From CAZWVM01 sp964637705 (GTDB taxonomy: Bacteria > UBA8481): 32,973 nucleotides of DNA. Position 1 is the first letter of the stretch, and the number at the start of each line of letters is the position of its first letter. The notes beneath the pieces are model-generated. The model saw only the letters and a list, made by a program, of their open reading frames with translations, did not search any database and was not told the origin of the DNA. The DNA is taken from positions 1 to 32,973 of the forward strand of contig CAZWVM010000012.1 of assembly GCA_964637705.1 (NCBI GenBank). The letters run 5' to 3'. A program made the position numbers and the translations under genes. Shown here piece by piece: positions 14,538 to 21,185 of the stretch.

Positions 14538-15577
14538 AGGTATTCCTTCAAGTCGTCCGTCTTCAACTGGGCCAGGATCTCCCTGACGTTCTGCTCCATC
14601 CCGCGCCTGACGACGAGGACGACATCCCCCTGCCGGATGATCGCGAGATCCTCGACGCCGACGGCGGCGACGAGCCCCACGTCCGCGTCGACGATCAGGT
14701 GCTTCGTCTCGAAGCCGACGAAGCGGCCGCGCACCGAGTTGCCCGAGGAATCCTTGCCGAAGATCCGCGCCATGGCGCCCCAGTCGCCGACGTCATCCCA
14801 CCGGAAGTCGCCGCGGACCGCGTAGGACTCCGTGCAGTTCTCCAGGATCCCGTGATCCACGGAGATCGACGGCGCCGACAGGAAGAGGTCGGTGCGGCCG
14901 GTGCGCTTGATCTCGTCGAGGACGCGGCCCAGGTCGGGGATGTAGCGGCGGATGAGGTCGAGGAGAACCCCGGCGCGCACGACGAAGATGCCTCCGTTCC
15001 AGAGCGCCCCCTCCTCGATGAGCCTCGCCGCTCTCTGGGCCGGCGGTTTCTCGACGAACGACGAGATCTCGAAGCCGGGGCCGTCGAGGGGATTGCCGAG
15101 CCGGATATAGCCGTAGCCCGTCTCGGGTCGCGTCGGGGCGATGCCGATGCAGACAATGCCGGGGCGGCGGGCCGCGACATCGGCGGCTGTCGCAATCACC
15201 TCGCGGAAGCGCTGGACATCGACGATGTGATGATCCGAGGGCAGGGCCACCATGATCTCGTCCTCGCCGCAACGCAAGGCCGCAAGACCGAGGGCCGGGG
15301 CAGTCGAGCGCGCCGCGGGTTCCTCGACGATCTCCACCGCCTTGCCGTATCCCGCCTCGTCGAGAACCCTCCGCGCCGCAGCGCTCATGGAGGATCCGGC
15401 GACGGCGAGAACGCGGCGCGCCAGGGGGAAGATGCGGTCGACGGACTCGTGGAGCATGGTCTTCTCGGAGACGATCGGCAGGAACTGCTTGGGCATACCG
15501 TGCCGCGAGCGCGGCCAGAAGCGCTCGCCGCGGCCCCCGATGAGGAGGACGGCGGCCAGGGAGTGCGGAGTGGTCAT
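14534..15577 (-). CDS. manC: Mannose-1-phosphate guanylyltransferase
   Basis: A 347-residue nucleotidyltransferase that would make GDP-mannose from GTP and mannose 1-phosphate, feeding O-antigen or other mannose-containing glycans. The signature GGRGERFWPRSR (14-25) is the nucleotide-binding loop. PSDHH (113-117), PETGYGYI (151-158), FVEKP (174-178), the WNGGIF element and the WDDVGDW element are characteristic of the mannose type rather than RmlA or GlmU. The length matches the single-domain form without the C-terminal phosphomannose isomerase cupin. ATG 15577 has no Shine-Dalgarno sequence but has a promoter directly in front of it. It is followed by the aldolase gene through a GTGA overlap, then yggS. 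Confidence 0.92.
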   Translation of the reverse strand: MTTPHSLAAVLLIGGRGERFWPRSRHGMPKQFLPIVSEKTMLHESVDRIFPLARRVLAVAGSSMSAAARRVLDEAGYGKAVEIVEEPAARSTAPALGLAALRCGEDEIMVALPSDHHIVDVQRFREVIATAADVAARRPGIVCIGIAPTRPETGYGYIRLGNPLDGPGFEISSFVEKPPAQRAARLIEEGALWNGGIFVVRAGVLLDLIRRYIPDLGRVLDEIKRTGRTDLFLSAPSISVDHGILENCTESYAVRGDFRWDDVGDWGAMARIFGKDSSGNSVRGRFVGFETKHLIVDADVGLVAAVGVEDLAIIRQGDVVLVVRRGMEQNVREILAQLKTDDLKEYL

Positions 15578-15583
15578 GGGCCG

Positions 15584-15612
15584 AGTCTACCGCCGCGCTC
15601 GGCCCTCATCAA
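15584..15612 (-). promoter_or_regulatory. Putative leaderless promoter of manC
   Basis: Read on the minus strand: TTGATG (15612-15607), a 17-base spacer, TAGACT (15589-15584), then 6 bases to the manC ATG. Transcription would start at or within a base or two of the A of ATG. The TGA inside TTGATG is the stop codon of the upstream FGGY-like gene, so this promoter begins inside that gene's last codon. Confidence 0.6.
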
Positions 15613-16592
15613 GGCTCGGAGACTTCCAGCCAGCGCGCGTAGAGACGGTCGCGGGCCGTGCTGGAAAGCCGCGGTGTGAAACGGCGGCGTTCGGGGCGCG
15701 GGAGCGGGATGCCGGCCGCCTGGGCCGCACGCAGGGCCGCTCCGGTCGCGACCGCGCCCCACGTCTCGGTGCGGAAAAGCGTGAAGCCGGTGACGTCCGC
15801 GATGACGCTGAGAAGGGGCTCGTTGGAGGCGTCGCGGCCGGCCGCATACAGCTCGGTCACGGCCCCCTCGCCGGCGCGCTCCGCCGCCGTGTATCGAATC
15901 CACGCGGCGACGGATTCGAGGGCCGCGCGGGCGATCTGAGGCCGGCGCACACCCGGCTTCAGGCCGTGAACGGCGATCCCGTCGTAGCCGGATTCCGCGC
16001 GCCGCGGGGCGAAGCGGACGCCGGCCGAATCCTCGACGATACCCGCGTGGCTCTCGATCTCGTTCAGGTCGCCGAAGAGCCCGAGACGATCCAGCAGGAC
16101 ACGGATCGGTTCCATGATCTGGGGGCACGCGACGTGGACGATCCTCCGCTTTCTCCCCTGCTCGTCCACGGCTTCCAGGGCCGTCTTCGATTCCGCGTCC
16201 TCGCAGTAGAACCGGGCACGGTTGCCGAAAACGATCCAGGCGCGCTTGGGCGCCGGGCTGAAGTGCGCGAAGAGCGCGGCCACCTCGGAGCCGGCAAAGG
16301 TGACGGGCGCGCCCGAAACGAAGGGCAGGGCGCGATGTGCCGTGTTCGTCGAGGTGACGATGCGATCGAGAAGATCACCCGGGGGCGAGACCGAGACCCC
16401 CACGGCCTCGCACGGAGGAAGCCGGTCACCCAGCATCTCCAGGGCACGCTTCAAGCCGTCCTCGGCCGAGTTTGCCCAGTCCTCCTCGCTCCTCGGAAGC
16501 TCGTACTTGGCGTGCGCGGTCAAGCCCTTCTGGGGCGTGAAGGCGACGACGCGGACCCACTCGCCGATGTCGATGCCGACGACCGTCTTCAC
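15609..16592 (-). CDS. Compact FGGY-kinase-like protein
   Basis: A 327-residue protein of the ASKHA (actin/hexokinase) fold. The N-terminus, VVGIDIGE, is the phosphate-1 motif. The C-terminal ELYAAGRDASNEPLL...ADVTGF...GAVATGAALRAA matches the adenosine/phosphate-2 end of FGGY sugar kinases (xylulo-, glycero-, rhamnulokinase). It is far shorter than the usual ~480-520 residues. The stretch where kinases have their DxR sugar-binding/catalytic element reads as an unrelated PPGDLLDR region, so sugar-kinase activity is doubtful. The start is GTG 16592, which overlaps the trmB stop as GTGA; the frame is open upstream only in the shadow of trmB. It ends in TGA within the manC promoter. The function is not assigned. 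Confidence 0.75.
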   Translation of the reverse strand: MKTVVGIDIGEWVRVVAFTPQKGLTAHAKYELPRSEEDWANSAEDGLKRALEMLGDRLPPCEAVGVSVSPPGDLLDRIVTSTNTAHRALPFVSGAPVTFAGSEVAALFAHFSPAPKRAWIVFGNRARFYCEDAESKTALEAVDEQGRKRRIVHVACPQIMEPIRVLLDRLGLFGDLNEIESHAGIVEDSAGVRFAPRRAESGYDGIAVHGLKPGVRRPQIARAALESVAAWIRYTAAERAGEGAVTELYAAGRDASNEPLLSVIADVTGFTLFRTETWGAVATGAALRAAQAAGIPLPRPERRRFTPRLSSTARDRLYARWLEVSEP

Positions 16593-17218
16593 GTGACCGC
16601 GCCCCCGGCGCCCGCGGTCGCGGCCCGCTCGAGGCAGAAAGAGGAGTAGGGGCGGCCGGTGCGCAGGCAGTGGATCTCCCAGTCGCTTTTCGCCGGCAGT
16701 TCCACCGGATCGACGAGGCGAAAGCCGCCCGCGCCGGCGGCGACGTCGCGCATATCGCGGAAGAGGTCGAAGTGGTCGCTCTTGACGTGGACCCGCGCGC
16801 CGGGCGGCATGAGCGGCGCCAGTCGCGCGAGGAACCCGGTGGAAAGAGCCCGGCGCTTGTGGTGGCGCTTCTTCGGCCAGGGGTCGGGAAAGAGCAGGAA
16901 GACCTCGTCGATCCGGCCCGTCGGCGTGAACGCCTCCACGCGATCCGTCACGTTGCCCCAGATCACGTGGGCGTTCGCGAGGGACTCCGCGCGAATGCGG
17001 ACGCGCAGTTCCTCGACGAGCGGCGCCCGGATCTCGGTGCCGAGGATATTCATCTCCGGCCGGCGACGCGCGTGTTCCAGGAGGAACTCGCCCTTGGAGG
17101 ACCCGATCTCGAGGGCGAAAGGGCGCGCCGGATCGGAGAAGACCTCGGACCAGGCCGGGGACTCGAGCCCGGGAAATCTCCTCAGGGGATTCGCATGGGT
17201 TCTGACGCGCACGGTCAC
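16589..17218 (-). CDS. trmB: tRNA (guanine-N7-)-methyltransferase
   Basis: A 209-residue SAM methyltransferase that would form m7G46 in the tRNA variable loop. EIGSSKGEFLLEHA (37-50) is the SAM-binding motif I, in place of the usual EIGFGxG. GTEIR follows at motif II. FPDPWPKKRHHKRR (110-123) is the near-invariant catalytic and tRNA-binding block. A VKSDH element and the C-terminal WEIHCLRTGRP region complete the family pattern. GTG 17218 is taken as the start because the frame upstream is antisense to the divergent gene and lacks homology. It is coupled to the downstream FGGY-like gene by a GTGA overlap and is divergent from the McjB-like gene. Confidence 0.9.
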   Translation of the reverse strand: MTVRVRTHANPLRRFPGLESPAWSEVFSDPARPFALEIGSSKGEFLLEHARRRPEMNILGTEIRAPLVEELRVRIRAESLANAHVIWGNVTDRVEAFTPTGRIDEVFLLFPDPWPKKRHHKRRALSTGFLARLAPLMPPGARVHVKSDHFDLFRDMRDVAAGAGGFRLVDPVELPAKSDWEIHCLRTGRPYSSFCLERAATAGAGGAVT

Positions 17219-17224
17219 GCGCCC

Positions 17225-17253
17225 ATGATCGCAAAAATGACGACGCGGCGCAA
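17225..17253 (-). promoter_or_regulatory. Possible leaderless promoter of trmB
   Basis: On the minus strand: TTGCGC (17253-17248), 17 bases, GATCAT (17230-17225), then 6 bases to GTG 17218. The -10 match is weak, but the geometry is the same as at manC and the SGNH gene. Confidence 0.35.
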
Positions 17254-17319
17254 TCGCGAGACGGCGAACGGATGCGCGACCGGGTCGAAAAAGCCCGAGG
17301 CGAGGCGAGCGCGATCCGC

Positions 17320-17325
17320 TATCAT
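17320..17325 (+). promoter_or_regulatory. Putative -10 (TATCAT) of the McjB-like gene
   Basis: TATCAT ends 8 bases before ATG 17334, again placing transcription start beside the start codon. It argues against the in-frame GTG at 17328, which lies only two bases from the hexamer. No good -35 is visible. Confidence 0.4.
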
Positions 17326-17333
17326 CGGTGCGC

Positions 17334-17795
17334 ATGACGAGCACCGAAACCTTCCTGACCCCGGTCGAGCGCGCCGGCATCCTCGTGCGGGTGCTCCTCC
17401 TGACCCTTGCCGCCCCGATTCTTTTCGTTCGCGGCCCCGTCCGCGGGTTCACCCTGCTCGGACCGGTGCGCGTCAGGAGATCCCGCCGCCTGCCCGCGGC
17501 GATTCTCGTCGCCCTCGCCGATCGTGTCCTGCTCGCACGTCTCTTCGGTCGCCTCGTCTTCCGCACGCGCTGCCTGAAACGCGCCTTCGTCCTCCACCGC
17601 CTCCTGCGCGGCCACGGCCACGACGCGGTGGCCGTCATCGGGTTCTCCCGCGACGGAGAAGGCCTCTGCGGCCACGCCTGGATCACGCTCGATGGCCGGC
17701 GACTCGAGGACCCGGTCTTCGCGCCGCCCCGTGATTTCATCCCCTTCGTCGAAATCGGTTCCGAAGTCCGCAGGCTCGGGCATGCCGACCTCTGA
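17334..17795 (+). CDS. Lasso-peptide-B2-like transglutaminase-fold peptidase (McjB C-terminal type)
   Basis: A 153-residue protein. Residues ~15-33 are hydrophobic (possible membrane contact). The C-terminal half has the papain/transglutaminase-like triad arrangement of McjB/B2 proteins: Cys80 in RTRCLKRAFVLHRLL, His114 in GHAWITLDG, and Asp127 shortly after. The spacing, and the 'AVAVIGF...GHAW' block between, fit the family that removes leader peptides from lasso precursors. In lasso clusters it works with a PqqD-like RRE protein; such a protein is encoded at 20898-21176 here. The next gene, an HprK-like kinase, overlaps by 14 bases, so the two are co-translated. Leader-peptidase activity on the peptide at 19649-19849 is inference from motif and context. 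Confidence 0.82.
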   Translation: MTSTETFLTPVERAGILVRVLLLTLAAPILFVRGPVRGFTLLGPVRVRRSRRLPAAILVALADRVLLARLFGRLVFRTRCLKRAFVLHRLLRGHGHDAVAVIGFSRDGEGLCGHAWITLDGRRLEDPVFAPPRDFIPFVEIGSEVRRLGHADL

Positions 17796-18699
17796 CTTTC
17801 TCGTCGCGGGACGGCGGATCCGGCTCGAAAGCGACCGCGGCGGCGAACCATACGCCGCCCTGACGCGCGACTGGAGCGCATGCGCCGCGAGCGCCGTCGG
17901 GGAACCGGACGCCGTCATCGTGATCCACGAGCGGCGCTGGGATGAGCCGTCACCCCTGAAGCTACCACCCGACGCGCGGCTCCTGCGCATGGGTGGGCGC
18001 AAGGTCTTCGCCCGCGGCGAATGCCTCTTCATCGATTTCCATGAGAGCGCCTTCTTCCGAATCGAAGCGACGAGAGCGGAGGGCGTCTGCTACACGTACC
18101 CGAAGTTCGATCCCCTCTTCTGGACGGAACTCAGCGTCAACCACGTCCTCGTCGTCCTCATGCGCCGGCTCCGGCGATTCTTCCTCCACGCCGGCGGCGC
18201 CGTCGCGCCGGACGGCACGGCTGTCCTCTTCACGGGCGCCGGCGGCAGCGGCAAGAGCACCTGCTCCCTCCGGCTCGCCGCGGAAGGCTGGCCCTTTCTC
18301 GGCGACGACACGGTCTTCTTCGACGACGAGGGCGTGTTTCACCCCTTCCCCAAGGAAGCCTCGGCTTCAGCCTGGAGCGTTGAGACGCTCGGCGTGGGCT
18401 CCTGGGTCCGGGGCGCGCGGCAGGGCGGAAAGCTCCTCCTGTCCCCCCCGCTCCTCGCCGGGGCCTCGAACCGTTTCCGCCTGCTCCACCCGATTCCCTC
18501 CGCGCGCGGGATCAACGGGTTCCGTTCCTGCCGGCCGGACGAGGCGAGGACGATGATCGCGTCGCAGGTTCGGGCCTGCGATTCGGACCGGCTCACCGGG
18601 GATCCCCTGCCGGACATCGAGCGGTTCTCTTCCCGCCTCGAGGAAATCCGCGTGGGGAATCTCGCGACTCTCCCGCGGGACCTTCTCGCTCAGGGCTGA
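17782..18699 (+). CDS. HPr kinase-like P-loop protein of RiPP type
   Basis: A 305-residue protein beginning at ATG 17782, inside the end of the McjB-like gene (14-base overlap). FLHAGGAV (134-141) precedes the Walker A loop GAGGSGKST (152-160), and FLGDDTVFF (172-180) gives the acidic Walker B-like residues Asp175/Asp176. This order matches the C-terminal catalytic domain of HPr kinase/phosphorylase. HprK-like proteins of similar build accompany PqqD and B2 proteins in lasso-type clusters, and some phosphorylate the peptide's C-terminal serine. Here the precursor-like peptide ends in proline, so another Ser/Thr or another role must apply if it is the substrate. The gene ends with a 10-base tail-to-tail overlap with the methyltransferase gene. 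Confidence 0.82.
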   Translation: MPTSDFLVAGRRIRLESDRGGEPYAALTRDWSACAASAVGEPDAVIVIHERRWDEPSPLKLPPDARLLRMGGRKVFARGECLFIDFHESAFFRIEATRAEGVCYTYPKFDPLFWTELSVNHVLVVLMRRLRRFFLHAGGAVAPDGTAVLFTGAGGSGKSTCSLRLAAEGWPFLGDDTVFFDDEGVFHPFPKEASASAWSVETLGVGSWVRGARQGGKLLLSPPLLAGASNRFRLLHPIPSARGINGFRSCRPDEARTMIASQVRACDSDRLTGDPLPDIERFSSRLEEIRVGNLATLPRDLLAQG

Positions 18700-19619
18700 C
18701 GTTCGAAGAAGCGGGCCATGCGCTCGCGCGTCGGTGGCACCGAGAAGAACGTGGAGCGCCGTTCGCCCTCGCAGCCCCAGGTCCAGACCGCGTGGGGCGC
18801 GGTCGCATCGTAGGAGAGGGAGAAGGCCAGAGAGTCCCCGGGCGCCACGTGCCGGGGAGTCACGGGCAGGAGGATGCGGTACCAGTGCTGCTTCGGCCAC
18901 GCGTCGTCCGGAGCGAAGGAGAGTTCAACGCCTTCGGCCAGGCGGGCGCGCCACCAGGCGAGAATCGCATTGACCTCCCCGGTCCCGTCGACGCGCAACG
19001 CGACGTCACCCGCGAAGCGATCCTCCGCGGCCCGGTGAAGGTCGATCTCGGAGAAGACCGACGCGGGTCCCATGCGCTTCGCGTCGCGGGCGTGATCCAG
19101 CAGGTAGCAGTTCTCGATGCATCCCGAGAGAGGCTCGAACGAGAATCCGTAGCGAGGTTCCCTCCAGAACGCGACGGCACGCGTGACGAGCGACGAAGCG
19201 GCCGCCGCCGCCTCGAATCGGACCGACTCCGGGATGAGCCTGCCCCCGGGCTTCAGGAACCGGCGGGCGGAAGCCATGACGGAGACGAGATCCTCGTCGA
19301 GAAGCGCGTTGCCGATCATCTCGCTGACGATCACGTCGAACGGCGGGATTTCATCCACCGCGACCTGCCGGATGTCGCGGTCGATGAAATCGACGCGCAC
19401 GCCGTTGTGAGCGGCGAGGCAGCGTGCGTAATCGACCATTTCCGTCCGCTCGACCGCGGTGACGGAGGCGCCGAGGCGCGCCGCGGCGAGGGCCAGGATC
19501 CCCGTGCCGGTGCCCACGTCGAGCACGCGGCAGCCCGGCGTCACCGTCCGCTCCAGCGCCGTGATGAAAGAACTCGTCCGCGTCTCGTCCTCCAGGAGGA
19601 TCCCGTGGTAGTCGAGCAT
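18690..19619 (-). CDS. PRMT-like protein arginine methyltransferase family enzyme
   Basis: A 309-residue class I SAM methyltransferase with the full PRMT pattern. MLDYHGILLEDETRT at the N-terminus resembles the substrate-binding YF-helix region. VLDVGTGTGIL (32-42) is motif I and AVER the acidic post-I end. SEMIGNALLDE (99-109) is the double-E loop with Glu100 and Glu109 at canonical spacing, and DAWPKQHWYRI stands where the THW loop lies before the C-terminal beta-barrel. Such enzymes methylate arginine guanidinium nitrogens; bacterial members are uncommon and mostly uncharacterised. The start is ATG 19619, with a GGGGGA stretch 10 bases upstream and no convincing earlier start. The peptide gene ends 29 bases upstream. 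The precursor's arginines lie only in its N-terminal half, so the substrate is open. Confidence 0.82.
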   Translation of the reverse strand: MLDYHGILLEDETRTSSFITALERTVTPGCRVLDVGTGTGILALAAARLGASVTAVERTEMVDYARCLAAHNGVRVDFIDRDIRQVAVDEIPPFDVIVSEMIGNALLDEDLVSVMASARRFLKPGGRLIPESVRFEAAAAASSLVTRAVAFWREPRYGFSFEPLSGCIENCYLLDHARDAKRMGPASVFSEIDLHRAAEDRFAGDVALRVDGTGEVNAILAWWRARLAEGVELSFAPDDAWPKQHWYRILLPVTPRHVAPGDSLAFSLSYDATAPHAVWTWGCEGERRSTFFSVPPTRERMARFFERQP

Positions 19620-19648
19620 GGTGAGGCCGTCCCCCGGAGCGGGCCCGG

Positions 19649-19849
19649 TCAGGGCAGGAGCCAGGGCGGGAGCGCGGCCGCGCCCTCGGCCCCGGAGCAG
19701 TCGTCCGGATTCGTGCACTTGATGGAAGCGGTCGCCGACGTCGACGCCTGGTATTCCCTCACGGCGCCATCGGACGGCCGGTAGCGGGTCAGAACCGGCG
19801 CGCTGTAAGGGCGGCGCTCGAGACCCGTCGATTCCCTCGTCTCCTTCAT
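19649..19849 (-). CDS. Candidate RiPP precursor peptide with lasso-type leader motif
   Basis: A 66-residue peptide. ATG 19849 shares an ATGA overlap with the radical-SAM stop and has GGAGG 9 bases upstream; a longer in-frame start would run back into the enzyme gene and is rejected. Residues 15-20, YSAPVL, match YxxPxL, the leader element bound by RRE (PqqD-like) proteins in lasso systems. The C-terminal half is Ser/Thr/Ala-rich, with a single pair of cysteines as C-T-N-P-D-D-C (45-51), and ends GAAALPPWLLP. All arginines are in residues 1-31; the core-like half has one Lys and no Arg. Thr40 would be the -2 residue if cleavage preceded Ser42, leaving Asp49/Asp50 at core positions 8/9, as in lasso rings. 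Equally, the cysteines could be thioether targets of the radical-SAM enzyme. Precursor identity is a strong inference; the modification is unknown. Confidence 0.75.
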   Translation of the reverse strand: MKETRESTGLERRPYSAPVLTRYRPSDGAVREYQASTSATASIKCTNPDDCSGAEGAAALPPWLLP

Positions 19850-20901
19850 GCCACCGCCTCCCTCGTCTCCGCCGCGCCGTCCCATCCCATCCAGGCCGCC
19901 GTGATCTCGCAGTGATCGGGCGCGGGCCGATCATACCATCCCGTGGCCTGGTGGAAATGTCCCATGCAACGGAAACGACACGCCCCGAGCAGGCGGCAAT
20001 CGCGACAGGCGGAGAGAGATTCACCTTTCCGCCGTCGCAGGCGGTTCAACGCCTCGGAATAACGCCAGAGTTCCCGGAAGGAGCGCCCCTTCAGGTTCCC
20101 CACGGATTCGACGACCTGGGAGCAGGGCGAGAGGTCGCCGCCCGGCCCCACGGCGAAGCGGTTCCAACCCATGTTGCAGAACCACGGTCCGTTCTCGTCC
20201 TCGCACGCCGAGAAGGGACGTCGATCGGTCCAGTTCGGGAAGCGGTTCTCGAACCACCTCACCTCCTCGGGCGTCAGACGCTCCGCGAGGAAACCGTCGT
20301 CGCCCGGCGCGAAACGGGGCAGGATGAAATAGGAGGGACCAAAGACGGCCCCCAGCGCGCGCGCCTCCTCCGCGACCCGGCCAGCCTCGTGGAGATTGTG
20401 ACGAAACACGGACATCTTGACCACGACGGGGAGGCCGAGCCGCACGGCCGCAACGACCTGGGCGCGGGCGCGGCGAAAGGAACCGGGCAGGCCCGTGAAG
20501 CGGTCGTGGCCGGCTTCCATTCCGTGCACGGAGACGTGAAGTTGGCGGCAGCCGTGCGACAGGAGAAACTCGAGGTCGCGCGCGGCCGCCACGGTGCCGT
20601 TGGTCATGACCTCGTAGCGGAAGCGCCCCTCCCATGCCGCCTCGAGGATCTCGCGCCACTGCGGATGCAGAAACGGCTCTCCCCCGGAAAAGGTCAGGTC
20701 GAAGCAGCCCTCGGCCCGGAACTCCCCCATGAGCCGGATCCACTCGGAGGCGGGCATGAGGGCGTCGCGGGTCAATCCCGCGCGATAGCAGTGGCGGCAG
20801 GACTGGTTGCACTCCTCGGTGAGAGAGAGATGCCCGAGCACGGGCACGGCGTGGCTCTCGAAGAAACGGGAGAGTTCCTCCTCGGGTTCTTCCGCGATCA
20901 A
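19846..20901 (-). CDS. Radical SAM/SPASM peptide-modifying enzyme
   Basis: A 351-residue protein. CNQSCRHC (Cys31, Cys35, Cys38) is the CxxxCxxC site for the SAM-binding 4Fe-4S cluster, and GGEP (73-76) binds SAM. The C-terminal SPASM domain has Cys242 and Cys260 around a GPGGDLSP turn, then C-x2-C-x5-C-x3-C at 299, 302, 308 and 312, and Cys331: seven ligands for two auxiliary clusters (Cys233 is an extra nearby). SPASM enzymes of this type act on ribosomal peptides (PqqE, sactipeptide, ranthipeptide and related maturases) or sulfatases. I chose TTG 20901, which overlaps the PqqD-like stop as TTGA, because a start further back would lie in another frame of that gene and a later one would eat into the first strand. 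It is coupled to the precursor gene downstream by ATGA. Confidence 0.88.
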   Translation of the reverse strand: MIAEEPEEELSRFFESHAVPVLGHLSLTEECNQSCRHCYRAGLTRDALMPASEWIRLMGEFRAEGCFDLTFSGGEPFLHPQWREILEAAWEGRFRYEVMTNGTVAAARDLEFLLSHGCRQLHVSVHGMEAGHDRFTGLPGSFRRARAQVVAAVRLGLPVVVKMSVFRHNLHEAGRVAEEARALGAVFGPSYFILPRFAPGDDGFLAERLTPEEVRWFENRFPNWTDRRPFSACEDENGPWFCNMGWNRFAVGPGGDLSPCSQVVESVGNLKGRSFRELWRYSEALNRLRRRKGESLSACRDCRLLGACRFRCMGHFHQATGWYDRPAPDHCEITAAWMGWDGAAETREAVA

Positions 20902-21176
20902 GCGCGGGATTCCAGGACGAGTTCCTCCCGCGACAGGTCGGCGAACAGCTCGTCGAGGTCCGCCCGGGCGGTGGCGCGCTCGACCTCGAACTCGCCCACC
21001 ACATCGTCGCAGATCTCGTCGCGCGTGCGCGGACCGGACTGGAGGCGGGTCCAGACGAAGGACCCGACGGGATCGAGGGAGTAGTAGGTCGTCGTCTTGA
21101 TCTTCAGGATCACGACCTCGCCGTCGATGACGCGCCAAGCGAGGTCGGGATTGTGGCTGTAGCGGCTTTCCGTCAT
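20898..21176 (-). CDS. PqqD-like RiPP recognition element protein
   Basis: A 92-residue stand-alone PqqD-family protein. The pattern of two short strands (WRVIDGEVVILKI), TTTYYSLDPVGSFVW, then TRDEICDDV and a C-terminal helix is the winged-helix RRE fold that binds leader peptides and presents them to the modifying enzymes. The length is typical. ATG 21176 lies 9 bases after a TACAAT hexamer. The gene leads the PqqD, radical-SAM, peptide, methyltransferase set. The expected ligand is the YSAPVL leader element of the peptide encoded at 19649-19849, since lasso B1/RRE proteins bind YxxPxL. It may serve both the radical-SAM enzyme (as PqqD does for PqqE) and the McjB-like peptidase. Confidence 0.88.
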   Translation of the reverse strand: MTESRYSHNPDLAWRVIDGEVVILKIKTTTYYSLDPVGSFVWTRLQSGPRTRDEICDDVVGEFEVERATARADLDELFADLSREELVLESRA

Positions 21177-21185
21177 GTCGCCACG

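Noticed and set aside
15609..17234. A 541-residue FGGY-like frame
   Set aside because: The first ~210 residues overlap trmB in another frame and are Arg-rich shadow sequence. The ASKHA fold begins at GTG 16592.
16589..17881. A 430-residue extended trmB frame
   Set aside because: The N-terminal extension is antisense to the McjB-like gene and low-complexity. TrmB proteins are ~210-240 residues.
17334..21176. Calling the locus a standard lasso-peptide cluster
   Set aside because: Leader motif, RRE and B2 peptidase are present, but the asparagine-synthetase-like cyclase that closes the ring is not in the window, and a radical-SAM/SPASM enzyme occupies the maturation slot.
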